From: Pseudomonas entomophila
GTDB lineage: Bacteria > Pseudomonadota > Gammaproteobacteria > Pseudomonadales > Pseudomonadaceae
Assembly: GCF_029478665.1 (NCBI RefSeq)
Contig: NZ_JARPQB010000017.1
Location: 18,945-82,944, forward strand
Length of the DNA: 64,000 bases
Direction: 5' to 3'
The notes below the pieces were generated by a model. It saw only the letters and a list, made by a program, of their open reading frames with translations. It did not search any database and was not told the DNA's origin. Each line of letters starts with the position of its first letter. Positions within the stretch are counted from its first letter, which is position 1. The position numbers and the translations under genes were made by a program. Below are positions 25,061 to 34,734 of this stretch, piece after piece.

Positions 25061-26980
25061 TCAGACGCGGAACTGGCTGACCAGCGTCTGCAGGTGACCA
25101 CCCAGGCGCGCCAGCTCGACGCTGGAGGCGGCGGTCTCGTCGCTGGCTGCGGCGGTCTGCTCGGATACATCGCGCACATTCAGGATGCTGCGGCTGATCT
25201 CCTCGGCCACGGCGCTCTGCTGCTCGGCGGCGGCGGCAATCTGCTGGTTCATCGACTGGATGTTCGACACCGTGCGGGTGATGCTCTCCAGCGAGCCACC
25301 GGCCTTGCGCGCCAACTCGACGCTGCTGTCGGTCAGGCTGCGGCTGCCGTTCATGACTTCGGCGACCTGCTGGGTGCCGTTCTGCAGGCTGGCGATCAGG
25401 CCTTCGATCTCTTCGGTGGACTGCTGGGTGCGCTGGGCCAGGCCACGCACTTCGTCGGCGACCACGGCGAAACCACGGCCGGCTTCACCGGCACGGGCCG
25501 CTTCGATGGCGGCGTTGAGCGCCAGCAGGTTGGTCTGCTCGGCCACCGACTTGATCACGTCCATCACGCTGCCGATCTTCTGGCTTTCCTGCTGCAGCAG
25601 GGTCATGGCTTCGGTGGAGCGGTGCACTTCGCGGGCCAGGCGTTCGATCTGGCTGATCGCTTCGCTGACCACCTTGTCACCGGTGCGGGCTTCGTCGTCG
25701 GCGTTGGTCGCGGCGTGGGAGGCCTGCTCGGCGTTGCGCGCGACCTCCTGCACGGTGGCGGCCATTTCGTGCATGGCGGTGGCCACCTGGTCGGTTTCGA
25801 CTTTCTGGCTGTTGGCGCCGGCGCTGGTCTGCTCGGTCACCGCCGACAGCTCTTCGGCGGCGCTGGCGATCTGGGTGACGCCATCGCGGATGCCGGTGAT
25901 CAGGTCGCGCAGGGTGGTGCCCATGCGTGCGATGCCTTCTTGCAGGGCGCCCAGCTCATCGCGGCGGGTGACACGCAGGTTCTGGGTGAGGTCGCCGCTG
26001 GCGATCTTGTTCACCACGTCCATGGTCTCGCGCAGCGGGCGGGTGATCTGGCGGGTGATGATGAAGGCCGCGAGAATGCCGACCAACAGCGCCAGCAGGG
26101 TGGCGGTGGTCTGCAGGCTGCGGGCCTGGATGCTTTCGGCGTCGCGGCGTTCGATCTGGATCTTGTACAGCTCGTCGCTGCGCTTGACGATGTCGGCGCC
26201 CTGCACGGTCATTTCGGCACGGGCCACGCCGATGGCGGCGGTGGCGTCGCGGAACTGGCGCACGGCGTCGCGGTAGGCGAGCACGGCGCTTTCGAACTGC
26301 TGGATGCGCGAAGCTTCGCCTGGCAGCTGGCGCTTGAGGCTGTCGATCTCGGCCAGGGCGCTCTCCAGCTGGCGCACGGCGGCTTGCTCGGTTTCAGTGG
26401 TGAGGTCGGCGATGTAGCTGCGCACGTCCAGGCGCACCTGCACCAGTTGCTGCTTGGCCTTGCTGATCAGCAGGTACTGGGCCAGGCGGCTGGCATCACT
26501 TTCGGCGTTGGACAGCACGGCGGCGCTGATGGCCTCGATCGCCTCGTTGGCGCGGCCGGCGGCCTGGTTCATCGCATCGCGGGCGGTGAGGGTGGTCTTG
26601 TAGCCCTGGCGCATCTTCTCCAGCGAAACCCGGTACTCGCTGATGCTCTGGCCTTGCTCGCGCAGCAGCTTGACGTTTTCCGGGCTCTTGAAGGAGTTGA
26701 CCAGGTGTTGCTGCTGGCTGCCGAAGGCGTCGAGCTTGGCCTGGACGTTGGCCGCCGAAGCGTCGTCGCCGTTGGTCAGCATCCATTGCAGGCGCGCCAC
26801 GCGCAGGTTGGTCAGGTCATTGTTGAGCTGGCTGATGTCGCTCATCCAGTTGCTGCGGTCGATAAGGCTGCCCAGGCTGTTCCAGCCGGTCAGGGCCAGC
26901 AGGCCGGTCAGTACGAGGACCAGGCCGAAGCCCAGGCCGAGTTTGAGGTTGACGCTGATGTTGGCGAACCAGCTGTTCAT
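25061..26980 (-). CDS. mcpS: Methyl-accepting chemotaxis protein with helical bimodular (HBM) sensor, McpS-like
   Basis: This 639-aa receptor has a first membrane segment at about 12-32 and a large all-helical periplasmic domain (about 35-285) with the two-bundle pattern of HBM sensors ('[17 protein letters not shown]', '[20 protein letters not shown]'). A second membrane segment lies near 290-312 ('[20 protein letters not shown]'), then HAMP and a signalling hairpin with the conserved '[20 protein letters not shown]'. From memory, McpS of P. putida KT2440 has this length and architecture and senses TCA-cycle intermediates such as malate and succinate. Ligand assignment is by homology. No C-terminal CheR-binding pentapeptide is evident. 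Confidence 0.88.
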   Translation of the reverse strand: MNSWFANISVNLKLGLGFGLVLVLTGLLALTGWNSLGSLIDRSNWMSDISQLNNDLTNLRVARLQWMLTNGDDASAANVQAKLDAFGSQQQHLVNSFKSPENVKLLREQGQSISEYRVSLEKMRQGYKTTLTARDAMNQAAGRANEAIEAISAAVLSNAESDASRLAQYLLISKAKQQLVQVRLDVRSYIADLTTETEQAAVRQLESALAEIDSLKRQLPGEASRIQQFESAVLAYRDAVRQFRDATAAIGVARAEMTVQGADIVKRSDELYKIQIERRDAESIQARSLQTTATLLALLVGILAAFIITRQITRPLRETMDVVNKIASGDLTQNLRVTRRDELGALQEGIARMGTTLRDLITGIRDGVTQIASAAEELSAVTEQTSAGANSQKVETDQVATAMHEMAATVQEVARNAEQASHAATNADDEARTGDKVVSEAISQIERLAREVHRSTEAMTLLQQESQKIGSVMDVIKSVAEQTNLLALNAAIEAARAGEAGRGFAVVADEVRGLAQRTQQSTEEIEGLIASLQNGTQQVAEVMNGSRSLTDSSVELARKAGGSLESITRTVSNIQSMNQQIAAAAEQQSAVAEEISRSILNVRDVSEQTAAASDETAASSVELARLGGHLQTLVSQFRV

Positions 26981-27263
26981 GCACGCTCTCCCAGAAAATG
27001 ATGTCGCTCACTTGATCTCAATCGCTGGGCGTTGTTCTTGTGGGGAGCCCTGCTGATTCGTGCAGGGGTTATCGGCAAGGCGGGGCGAAGCTGAAACGCT
27101 TTTTCAGGCTATTTGTAACTGGTTGAAAACGTTTGCTTTTTGGACATCGCAAGGGGCTGTTGCGCAGCCCATTCGCAGATAAACCCGCGTATACAGGGCC
27201 TTTGGATGGCCGTGGCGCTGGGGTAAACTTGCCGCCTTCGCTGAACCCCCTGACGGTATTGCC

Positions 27264-28595
27264 ATGAATTTCGCCAAACTCGGCCTGATCGAACCGCTGC
27301 TGCGCACCCTGCAGGCACTGGACTACACCACCCCGACCCCGGTCCAGGCCCAGGCCATTCCCGCCGTGCTCGCCGGCCGCGACCTGATGGCCGCGGCCCA
27401 GACCGGCACCGGCAAGACCGCGGGCTTCGCCCTGCCGGTGCTGCAGCGCCTGGCCCTGGAGGGCGAGAAGGTCGCCGCCAACTCGGTGCGCGCGCTGGTG
27501 CTGGTGCCGACCCGCGAGCTGGCCGAGCAGGTTCACGCCAATGTGCGCGAGTACGCCGAGAACCTGCCGCTGTCGACCTACGCGGTGTATGGCGGGGTCA
27601 GCATCAACCCGCAGATGATGCGCCTGCGCCGTGGCGTCGACCTGCTGGTGGCCACCCCGGGCCGCCTGCTCGACCTGTTCCGCCAGAACGCGATCAAGTT
27701 CGGCCAGGTGCAGACCCTGGTGCTCGACGAAGCCGACCGCATGCTCGACCTGGGCTTCGCCGAGGAGCTGCAGGCGGTGTACGCGGCGCTGCCGCGCAAG
27801 CGCCAGACGCTGCTGTTCTCCGCCACCTTCTCCGACCAGATCCGCCTGCTCGCGGGCCTGGCGCTGAACGATCCGCTGAGCATCGAAGTCAGCCCGCGCA
27901 ACGCCGCCGCCAGCACGGTCAAGCAGTGGCTGGTGCCGGTGGACAAGAAGCGCAAGGCCGACCTGTTCTGCCACCTGCTGCGCAAGCAGCGCTGGAAGCA
28001 GGTGCTGGTGTTCGCCAAGACCCGCAATGGCGTGGACCAACTGGTCGAGCGGTTGCTCGCCGAAGGCGTCAACGCCGACGGCATCCATGGTGATCGCCCG
28101 CAGGCGACCCGCCAGCGGGCGCTGGACAGCTTCAAGGCCCGCGAGGTCCAGGTGCTGGTGGCCACCGACGTCGCCGCCCGTGGCCTGGACATCGACGACC
28201 TGCCGCTGGTGGTCAACCTCGACCTGCCGATCGTCGCCGAGGACTATGTGCACCGCATCGGCCGTACCGGGCGCGCGGGCAACAAGGGCGAGGCGATCTC
28301 GCTGGTGTGCGCTGACGAAGTGCAACTGCTGGCGTCGATCGAGACGCTGATCCGCCAGGTGCTGCCGCGCCATGAAGAGCCGGACTTCATTCCCGAGCAC
28401 CGGGTGCCGGTGACCGATGCCAGCGGGCAGGTGCTGAAGAAACCGAAGAAACCCAAGAAACCCAAGGAGAACAGCGCCAAGCGTGGCCTGGGGCGCTGGA
28501 TGGACAGCACCGAGTCGGGCGCATCGGCGCCGTCGGTCAAGGCGGTGCGCAAGGTGCCGAGCTTCGGCGGCAAGCCGCGCAAGCCCAAGCCGTGA
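27264..28595 (+). CDS. rhlE: DEAD-box ATP-dependent RNA helicase, RhlE-like
   Basis: This 443-aa RNA helicase has all core motifs: Q motif ('YTTPTPVQAQAIPA'), motif I A45QTGTGKT52, motif Ia 'PTRELAEQV', motif II D155EAD158, motif III 'SAT', motif V 'VATDVAARGLDI' and motif VI 'HRIGRTGRAG'. A basic Lys-Pro-rich C-terminal tail ('KKPKKPKKPKENSAKRG') probably binds RNA. It remodels RNA in decay or ribosome assembly. Pseudomonas genomes carry several RhlE paralogues, so the exact one is not resolved. It is transcribed divergently from mcpS across 283 bp in which I see no other gene. Confidence 0.9.
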   Translation: MNFAKLGLIEPLLRTLQALDYTTPTPVQAQAIPAVLAGRDLMAAAQTGTGKTAGFALPVLQRLALEGEKVAANSVRALVLVPTRELAEQVHANVREYAENLPLSTYAVYGGVSINPQMMRLRRGVDLLVATPGRLLDLFRQNAIKFGQVQTLVLDEADRMLDLGFAEELQAVYAALPRKRQTLLFSATFSDQIRLLAGLALNDPLSIEVSPRNAAASTVKQWLVPVDKKRKADLFCHLLRKQRWKQVLVFAKTRNGVDQLVERLLAEGVNADGIHGDRPQATRQRALDSFKAREVQVLVATDVAARGLDIDDLPLVVNLDLPIVAEDYVHRIGRTGRAGNKGEAISLVCADEVQLLASIETLIRQVLPRHEEPDFIPEHRVPVTDASGQVLKKPKKPKKPKENSAKRGLGRWMDSTESGASAPSVKAVRKVPSFGGKPRKPKP

Positions 28596-28620
28596 GGTAG
28601 GTGAAGCCCTGCGAGATCCC

Positions 28621-28734
28621 TGTAGGAGCGGCCTTGTGCCGCGAAAGGGCCGCGTAGCGGCCCCAGATATCAGCGTTAAGCAAAGATCGCCGGGGCCGCT
28701 TGCGGCCCTTTCGCGGCACAAGGCCGCTCCTACA
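28621..28734. repeat. REP pair, 'GGCCTTGTGCCGCGAAAGG' family
   Basis: TGTAGGAGCGGCCTTGTGCC (28621-28640) is mirrored at 28708-28734, with GGGCCGCGTAGCGGCCCC and GGGGCCGCTTGCGGCCC inner hairpins. It lies between convergent rhlE and the flavoprotein gene. Confidence 0.85.
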
Positions 28735-28743
28735 ATGAGCGAT

Positions 28744-29985
28744 TCAGGTGCGCGACAAGAGCCAGTTTGCTGCTGCCTGGCCAGCCCTGAGTCCACTGGC
28801 AAAGCACGCCGTCAACAGGTACCCCCCTGTAGGCGCCTCCCAGTCCAGCATTTCCCCCGCGCAGAACACGCTCGGCAGCTTCGCCACCATCAAGCCCTCA
28901 TCCAACCCTTCGAAACGCACCCCGCCAGCACTGCTGATCGCCTCGTCCAGCGGCCGCGTGCGCACCAGGGTGATCGGCAGTGCCTTGATCGCCGCCGCCA
29001 ACCGCTCGGGGTCGGCAAAGGTCGCCTGGTCCGTGAGTTCACGCAGCAACGCCGCCTTCACCCCGTCGATCCCCAGTTGACCCTGCAGGTGCTTGGCCAT
29101 CGACCGCGAGCCACGCGGCTTGGCCAGGGCCTGGGCGATCTTGTCCACAGGGCGCTCCGGCAGCAGGTCGAGCAGCAGCGTGCCATGCCCGTCACGGTTG
29201 ATCGCTTCACGCACGGCAGCCGACCAGGCATACACCAGGCTGCCTTCCACCCCTTGCGCGGTGAGGATGAATTCGCCCTTGCGCGGTGCCATGCCGGGCA
29301 CGCTCAGGGCAATGTTCTTCAGCGGCGCGCCGGCGAACTTGTCCTTGAGCAACGCACTCCAGCCTTTGACCTCGAAGCCGCAGTTGCTTGCCTGCAAGGG
29401 TGAGATATCCACACCCCGTTCGCCCAGCAGGTTTGTCCACGCGCCGTCCGAACCCAGCCGCGCCCAACTGCCGCCCCCCAAGGCGAGGACAACGGCATCG
29501 GCGTGCACTGCCAGCTCGCCCTGTGGATAAGCGATCCGCAGGCTGCCATCGGCGTTCCAGCCCAGCCAGCGGTGGCGGGTGTGGATAACCACCCCGGCAT
29601 CGCGCAGGCGCTTGAGCCAGGCGCGCAGCAGGGGCGCGGCTTTCATGTCGCGGGGGAACACCCGGCCCGAGCTGCCGACGAAGGTTTCGATACCCAGGCC
29701 ATGAATCCACTGACGCAGGGTATCGGCGTCGAAGTCGCGCAGCAGGGCGTCGATCGCGTCGCGGCGTTCGGCATAGCGGCCGACGAACGCCGGGTAGGGC
29801 TCGGAATGAGTGATGTTCATGCCGCCCACGCCCGCCAGCAGGAACTTGCGGCCCACCGACGGCATGGCGTCGAACACCTGCACCGCCACACCGCGGCTGG
29901 CCAGCGCCTCGGCGGCCATCAGGCCGGCGGGGCCGCCACCGATCACGGCGACTGAGGGTTGGGAGGTGGGGCGGGGATCGTTCAT
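28744..29985 (-). CDS. NAD(P)/FAD-dependent oxidoreductase, PP_4765-type flavoprotein (TIGR03862-like)
   Basis: This 413-aa protein starts with the FAD Rossmann motif 'VAVIGGGPAGLMAAEALASR' and contains 'GRKFLLAGVGGMNITH', 'FVGSSGRVFPRDMKAAPLL' and the C-terminal 'SAGGVRFEGLDEGLMVA', all typical of the BaiN/HI0933-like flavoproteins. The start at 29985 is preferred because TAGAAT at 30016-30021 looks like a -10 hexamer just upstream; an ATG at 30018 would add 11 residues. Substrate unknown. It follows the HDAC-like gene on the same strand by about 150 bp. Confidence 0.85.
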   Translation of the reverse strand: MNDPRPTSQPSVAVIGGGPAGLMAAEALASRGVAVQVFDAMPSVGRKFLLAGVGGMNITHSEPYPAFVGRYAERRDAIDALLRDFDADTLRQWIHGLGIETFVGSSGRVFPRDMKAAPLLRAWLKRLRDAGVVIHTRHRWLGWNADGSLRIAYPQGELAVHADAVVLALGGGSWARLGSDGAWTNLLGERGVDISPLQASNCGFEVKGWSALLKDKFAGAPLKNIALSVPGMAPRKGEFILTAQGVEGSLVYAWSAAVREAINRDGHGTLLLDLLPERPVDKIAQALAKPRGSRSMAKHLQGQLGIDGVKAALLRELTDQATFADPERLAAAIKALPITLVRTRPLDEAISSAGGVRFEGLDEGLMVAKLPSVFCAGEMLDWEAPTGGYLLTACFASGLRAGQAAANWLLSRT

Positions 29986-30134
29986 GGCGGGCGACAGGCT
30001 GTGGAAAAGAGCGCGCATTCTACCCCAGCAGGCCTGGATGAAACACTGCTCAAAAAACGATCAACTTCTTGCAGGTCAGGTGGTTAAAGGGCTGGACGGG
30101 CTTTCCCGCAGGTTATCCACAGGCGGTTCCACAG

Positions 30135-31049
30135 TCATTGTGAACAACCGATGACCCGCGCCGCACTGTGATGAAGGATGCCGTGACGCCGGGCCAGGGC
30201 CGCGCGGTCCTTGCTGTAGCCGCCACCGATCACCCCGACCACCGGGATATCGCGGCCCAGGCACTGGCGCAGCACCCGTTCGTCGCGGGCGGCCAGGCCT
30301 TCGTCGGTCAGGTGCAGGTAGCCCAGGGCATCGTCCTTGTGCACATCGACGCCGGCGTCGTACAGCACCAGGTCCGGCTGGTACAGCGGCAGCAGGTAGT
30401 TCAGCGCATCGTCCACCACCTTGAGGTAGGCGTCGTCGTGCATGCCCCGTGGCAGGGGAATGTCCCAGTCGCTCTGGGCCTTGCGCGCCGGGAAATTCTG
30501 CTCGCAGTGCAGCGATACGGTGATTGCCTCGGGGGTGTCCTGGAGGATTCGCGCGGTGCCGTCGCCCTGGTGCACGTCGCAGTCGAAGATCAGCACCCGG
30601 TGCACGCGGCCGGCCGCCAGCAGGTAATGGCTGATCACCGCCAGGTCGTTGAAGATGCAGAAGCCGGCCGGGTGGTCGTAGTGGGCGTGGTGGGTGCCGC
30701 CGGCCAGGTGGCAGGCGATGCCGTGCCGCAGCGCCATCTCGGCGGCGAGCAGCGAGCCGCCGACCGCGCGCACGGTGCGTCGGGCCAGGGCCTCGCTCCA
30801 GGGCAGGCCCAGGCGGCGCTGGTCCTCCCGCGACAGCTCGCCGTTCATGTAGCGCTCGATGTAGTCGCGGTCGTGGGCCAGGGCGAGGATGTCGTTGGGG
30901 CAGATCTCCGGGCGCAGCAGGGCCTGGTCGGTGGTCAGCCCGCTGTCGACCAGGTGGTCGCGCAGCAGGCGGAACTTGTCCATCGGGAAGCGGTGGTCCG
31001 CGGGGAACTCGGGGCTGTAGTCGTCGTGGTAGATCAGTGGCAGCGGCAT
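30135..31049 (-). CDS. Histone-deacetylase-family amidohydrolase
   Basis: This 304-aa protein has the zinc-dependent deacetylase core: 'GGTHHAHYDHPAGFCIFNDL' (His dyad and fold) and 'FDCDVHQGDGTA' (Asp and His zinc ligands), plus a late 'YDAGVDVHKDD'. Bacterial members act on acetylpolyamines, acetoin-like molecules or acyl-lysines. Its substrate is not evident. Length is normal for the bacterial class. It is divergent from the EamA gene. Confidence 0.9.
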   Translation of the reverse strand: MPLPLIYHDDYSPEFPADHRFPMDKFRLLRDHLVDSGLTTDQALLRPEICPNDILALAHDRDYIERYMNGELSREDQRRLGLPWSEALARRTVRAVGGSLLAAEMALRHGIACHLAGGTHHAHYDHPAGFCIFNDLAVISHYLLAAGRVHRVLIFDCDVHQGDGTARILQDTPEAITVSLHCEQNFPARKAQSDWDIPLPRGMHDDAYLKVVDDALNYLLPLYQPDLVLYDAGVDVHKDDALGYLHLTDEGLAARDERVLRQCLGRDIPVVGVIGGGYSKDRAALARRHGILHHSAARVIGCSQ

Positions 31050-31142
31050 GGAGGTGTCGTGGTCGGGGCCAGTGCTGATCTTGCCAGCAGTGCCGGGCGG
31101 GGCGCTATCCTGTTGCGCATCGCAATCGACATGGGGAAGGGC

Positions 31143-31580
31143 ATGGGTAACGGTCTGCTGTCATCCTGGACATTCTGGGCCCTCCTGTCGGCGCTGTTCG
31201 CGGCGCTGACGGCGATCTTCGCCAAGGTCGGGGTGGCCGGCATCAACTCCGACTTCGCCACCCTGCTGCGCACGGTGGTGGTGCTGGTGAGCCTGGCGCT
31301 GATCCTCTACGCCACCGGGCAGTACCAGGCGCTGGGCTCGATTTCGCCGCGCAGCTACTTGTTCCTGGTGCTCTCGGGCCTGGCCACCGGGGCGTCGTGG
31401 ATCTGCTACTTCCGCGCCTTGCAGCTGGGCCAGGCCGCGCAGGTGGCGCCTGTGGACAAGTTGAGCGTGGTCCTGGTGGCGGTGCTGGGGGTGACCTTGC
31501 TGGGTGAGCGGCTCGACCTGCGCCAGTGGGCCGGCATCAGCCTGATCACGATCGGTGTGGTGATGCTGGCCTGGCGTTAG
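31143..31580 (+). CDS. Small EamA-family (DMT) membrane transporter
   Basis: This 145-aa protein has five hydrophobic segments and corresponds to a single EamA half ('WALLSALFAALTAIFAKVGV', 'CYFRALQLGQAAQVAPVDKL', 'LGERLDLRQWAGISLI'). Full DMT exporters carry two halves; single-half members probably dimerise. GGGGAAGG precedes the ATG at 31143; an ATG at 31131 is an alternative. Substrate unknown. It is convergent with the histidine phosphatase gene, with 1 bp between stop codons. Confidence 0.87.
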   Translation: MGNGLLSSWTFWALLSALFAALTAIFAKVGVAGINSDFATLLRTVVVLVSLALILYATGQYQALGSISPRSYLFLVLSGLATGASWICYFRALQLGQAAQVAPVDKLSVVLVAVLGVTLLGERLDLRQWAGISLITIGVVMLAWR

Positions 31581-31581
31581 T

Positions 31582-32268
31582 TCAACGGCCGCTGCTGGCC
31601 AGCACCCGCTGCCAGTCGGGCTCGTTCATGCGCCCGAGGATCCGCGCCTTGCCCTCGGCATTGACCGAGACGAACAGGGCGCTGGCATAGCCGCTCTCGC
31701 GTTCGCCACCGGGTACGTTGTGCTGGCGCTGGAAGTGGTCGATGCAGCCGTTGTGGGTGACCAGCACCAGATTGTGCCCCACACGCTTGCGGGCCAAGGC
31801 CTCGCTGGCGAACTGACGGTCGCAGCTTTCCAGCCAGTCGGCGCTGTCCACCGCCTGGCCAAGGATGAAGTGCGCGGTCTGGCGCGTGCGCAGCTTGGGA
31901 CTGGTGAGCAGGTCGGCGTTGGCCAGCCCGAGTTGCTCCAGGCCCAGGCCGACGCGCCGCGCCGCCTGGCTGCCTTTCACGGTAATACCGGTGGGGTCGT
32001 CCAGGCACGGGCCGGGGGCGCTGTCGCAGCGTTCGGCGTGGCGGATCATCACGATCACCGCGCCGTCCTTCCAGTCCTGCAGCAGGCCGCTGTCGCTCAG
32101 TTGCTGTTCGTTGCCAAGGTCCACGATGTGCGTCCTCGTCGCCAGCCAGGTGGTCACCCCGGCCAGGGCCATGATCAGGCCAAGGGCGGCGCCCAGCACC
32201 TTGCGCGATCGGCGGCGTGCTGGGCGGGGCGGGTTGGCCGGGTTGTCCAGGGTATTGCTGGAAAGCAT
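31582..32268 (-). CDS. Membrane-anchored histidine phosphatase (phosphoglycerate-mutase superfamily)
   Basis: This 228-aa protein begins at 32268, eight bases after GGAG; upstream in-frame ATGs at 32280 and 32322 are possible. A single N-terminal hydrophobic segment (about 25-45, 'VLGAALGLIMALAGVTTWLA') after a basic stretch (PARRRSRK) suggests an inner-membrane anchor with the catalytic domain in the periplasm. The catalytic motif is 'MIRHAERCD' and the second His lies in 'LVLVTHNGCIDHF'. It resembles PmrG/Ais-like LPS heptose-phosphate phosphatases in layout, but substrate is unproven. Confidence 0.82.
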   Translation of the reverse strand: MLSSNTLDNPANPPRPARRRSRKVLGAALGLIMALAGVTTWLATRTHIVDLGNEQQLSDSGLLQDWKDGAVIVMIRHAERCDSAPGPCLDDPTGITVKGSQAARRVGLGLEQLGLANADLLTSPKLRTRQTAHFILGQAVDSADWLESCDRQFASEALARKRVGHNLVLVTHNGCIDHFQRQHNVPGGERESGYASALFVSVNAEGKARILGRMNEPDWQRVLASSGR

Positions 32269-32451
32269 GCGTCGCTCCATTGGCAGTGCGGCGTCGATTG
32301 TGGCCGCTGTGATTGCCGGCATTCTGCGAAGCGGGCCGTTGGAGAGCAGTGAAGCGGATGTGAAAAAAACATCCGCTGGCCGGCGCCTGGGTGAAGATGC
32401 GCCGACGGCCTACGCTATACACTGGCAAGCCGCGATTTCGGAGCCGCCCTG

Positions 32452-33021
32452 ATGACCCCCATCCCTGAACTGGAAAGTGCCCGGCTGGTGCTGCGCCAAT
32501 GGCAGGACGACGATCTGCGCGAGTTCGCCGCCCTGTGCGCCGACCCCCAGGTGATGCGCTATTTCCCCGCGCCGATGACGCGCGTGGAGGCGGCCGCGCT
32601 GATCGGCAGGATCCGCGGCCACTTCAACGAGTACGGTTTCGGCCTGTGGGCGCTGGAGCGCAAGGACAGCGGTGCATTCATCGGCATGACCGGGCTGCTC
32701 AATGTCAATTTCGACGCGCCGTTCGGCCCGGCGGTGGAGATTGGCTGGCGCCTGGCGCGGCGCCATTGGGGGCTGGGCTTCGCCAGCGAGGCGGCGTGGA
32801 CCTGCCTGCGCTGCGCATTCGCCCAATTGCACCTGGACGAAGTGGTGTCGTTCACCACCGAAGGCAACCTGCCGTCGCAGAAGGTCATGCAGGCCATCGG
32901 CATGCGCCACGACCCGGCCGGTGCTTTCGAGCACCCGCGCCTGCCCGTTGGCCACCCCCTGCGCCCCCACGTGCTGTACCGCATCGACCGCGCGCAGTGG
33001 CAGCAGAACCTGCGCGGCTGA
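32452..33021 (+). CDS. GNAT N-acetyltransferase, RimJ/RimL type
   Basis: This 189-aa protein has the RimJ/RimL-type GNAT fold: 'LESARLVLRQWQDDDLREFA', 'EIGWRLARRHWGLGFASEAA' (acetyl-CoA-binding motif A) and 'VVSFTTEGNLPSQKVMQAIG'. Such enzymes acetylate N-termini or small amines. Target unknown. It is transcribed away from the histidine phosphatase gene and toward tesB. Confidence 0.88.
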   Translation: MTPIPELESARLVLRQWQDDDLREFAALCADPQVMRYFPAPMTRVEAAALIGRIRGHFNEYGFGLWALERKDSGAFIGMTGLLNVNFDAPFGPAVEIGWRLARRHWGLGFASEAAWTCLRCAFAQLHLDEVVSFTTEGNLPSQKVMQAIGMRHDPAGAFEHPRLPVGHPLRPHVLYRIDRAQWQQNLRG

Positions 33022-33108
33022 ATACGCGAGCATCGACGGGGTGAATGACAAACGCTGTATCATCTGCCGTTATAACAGCGCCGTAATGCCTTGCCAGGAG
33101 AACCTTCC

Positions 33109-33978
33109 ATGAGCCACGTACTGGACGACCTTGTCGACCTGCTGAGCCTCGAATCGATCGAGGAAAACCTGTTCCGCGGACGCAGCCAGGACCTGGGCTT
33201 CCGTCAACTGTACGGTGGCCAGGTGCTTGGGCAGTCGCTGTCGGCGGCCAGCCAGACGGTCGAGGACGCCCGCCATGTGCATTCGCTGCACGGCTACTTC
33301 CTGCGCCCGGGCGATGCCAGCATGCCGGTGGTGTACTCGGTGGACCGTGTGCGCGATGGCGGCAGCTTCAGCACCCGGCGGGTAACGGCGATCCAGAAAG
33401 GCCAGCCGATCTTCACCTGCAGTGCGTCGTTCCAGTACGACGAAGAGGGGTTTGAGCACCAGGCACAAATGCCCGATGTGGTCGGCCCCGAGAACCTGCC
33501 GTGCGAAGTGGAACTGGCCCGCGCCATGGCCGACCAGTTGCCCGAGCGTATCCGCGACAAGGTACTGTGCGCCAAGCCCATCGAGATCCGCCCGGTCACC
33601 GAGCGCGACCCGTTCAACCCCAAGCCGGGCGACCCGGTCAAGTACGCCTGGTTCCGCGCCGACGGCACGCTGCCGGACATCCCCGCGCTGCACAAGTACC
33701 TGCTGGCCTACGCCTCGGACTTCGGCCTGCTGACCACCGCGCTGCTGCCCCACGGCAAGTCGGTGTGGCAGAAGGACATGCAGATCGCCAGCCTCGACCA
33801 CTCGCTGTGGTTCCACCGCGACCTGCGCGCCGACGACTGGCTGCTGTACGCCACCGACAGCCCCTGGGCCGGCAATGCCCGTGGTTTCACCCGCGGCTGC
33901 ATCTTCAACCGCGCCGGGCAACTGGTGGCGTCCTCGACCCAGGAAGGCTTGATCCGCCATCGCAAGGACTGGGCATGA
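33109..33978 (+). CDS. tesB: Acyl-CoA thioesterase II
   Basis: This 289-aa double-hotdog thioesterase matches TesB in length and motifs: 'ENLFRGRSQDLGFRQLYGGQ', 'HSLHGYFLRPGD', 'SLDHSLWFHRDLRADDWLLY' and C-terminal 'FNRAGQLVASSTQEGLIR'. It hydrolyses medium- and long-chain acyl-CoA in the cytosol. CAGGAGA precedes the ATG. Its stop overlaps the start of the HAD gene (ATGA), so the two are coupled. Confidence 0.94.
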   Translation: MSHVLDDLVDLLSLESIEENLFRGRSQDLGFRQLYGGQVLGQSLSAASQTVEDARHVHSLHGYFLRPGDASMPVVYSVDRVRDGGSFSTRRVTAIQKGQPIFTCSASFQYDEEGFEHQAQMPDVVGPENLPCEVELARAMADQLPERIRDKVLCAKPIEIRPVTERDPFNPKPGDPVKYAWFRADGTLPDIPALHKYLLAYASDFGLLTTALLPHGKSVWQKDMQIASLDHSLWFHRDLRADDWLLYATDSPWAGNARGFTRGCIFNRAGQLVASSTQEGLIRHRKDWA

Positions 33979-34592
33979 GCCTGGGGCAGATCCGCCACTG
34001 GGTGTTCGACATGGACGGCACCCTGACCGTAGCCGTGCATGACTTCGCGGCCATTCGCGAAGCCCTGGACATCCCGGCGTCGCACGACATCCTCACCCAC
34101 CTGGCGGCGTTGCCGGCGGCGGAAGCTGCGGCCAAGCATGCCTGGCTGCTGGAACACGAACGCGACCTGGCAATCGCCTCGAAGGCGGCGGACGGGGCGG
34201 TGGAGCTGGTGCGCGAGTTGCACGCGCGCGGTTGCCGACTGGCGATCCTCACCCGCAATGCCCGCGAGCTGGCCCATGTCACCCTTGAGGCGATCGGCCT
34301 GGATGACTGCTTCCCGGTGGAACACATTCTTGGTCGTGACGAGGCGGCGCCCAAGCCGAGCCCGGACGGGTTGCTGCAGATCGCCCAGGCCTGGGCTGTC
34401 GAACCTGGCGAGATGGTGATGGTCGGCGACTACCGCTTCGACCTCGATTGTGGCCGGGCGGCGGGCACCCGTACCGTGCTGGTGAACCTGCCGGACAATC
34501 CATGGCCGGCGCTGGCCGACTGGCATGCGGCGGACTGCCGGGCGCTGCAAGCGTTGCTCTCTCAACCCATTGACCTGATACGACCTCTGTAG
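33975..34592 (+). CDS. HAD-family hydrolase
   Basis: This 205-aa HAD phosphatase has motif I 'VFDMDGTLT' (D12, D14), motif II 'LAILTRNAREL', motif III lysine in 'AAPKPSPDGLL' and motif IV 'MVGDYRFDLDCG'. An alpha-helical cap lies between motifs I and II. The start overlaps tesB by four bases. The stop codon TAG at 34590-34592 lies inside the TGTAGGAGC head of a REP element, so the C-terminus ends as the repeat begins. Substrate unknown; phosphoglycolate-type sugar phosphates are typical of relatives. Confidence 0.9.
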   Translation: MSLGQIRHWVFDMDGTLTVAVHDFAAIREALDIPASHDILTHLAALPAAEAAAKHAWLLEHERDLAIASKAADGAVELVRELHARGCRLAILTRNARELAHVTLEAIGLDDCFPVEHILGRDEAAPKPSPDGLLQIAQAWAVEPGEMVMVGDYRFDLDCGRAAGTRTVLVNLPDNPWPALADWHAADCRALQALLSQPIDLIRPL

Positions 34593-34673
34593 GAGCGGCT
34601 TTAGCCGCGATCACCCGCGAAGCGGGTGCCAGACAGCGCGATACCCGCATCGCGGCTGAAGCCGCTCCTACAG
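34588..34673. repeat. REP element, 'GCGGCTTTAGCCGC' long form
   Basis: Same unit as 22091-22175, with one arm changed to GCGGCTTTAGCCGC. Its first bases contain the HAD gene stop codon. Confidence 0.85.
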
Positions 34674-34734
34674 GCGAACAGGCCTGTCAGGGCCTAAGCT
34701 GCACTGCACCTTTTTCCCGATGGAGACCCCACCC

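Noticed and set aside
25055..27001. Plus-strand open frame opposite the chemoreceptor gene
   Set aside because: Antisense shadow of a full-length McpS-like gene; composition is repetitive and no motif is seen.
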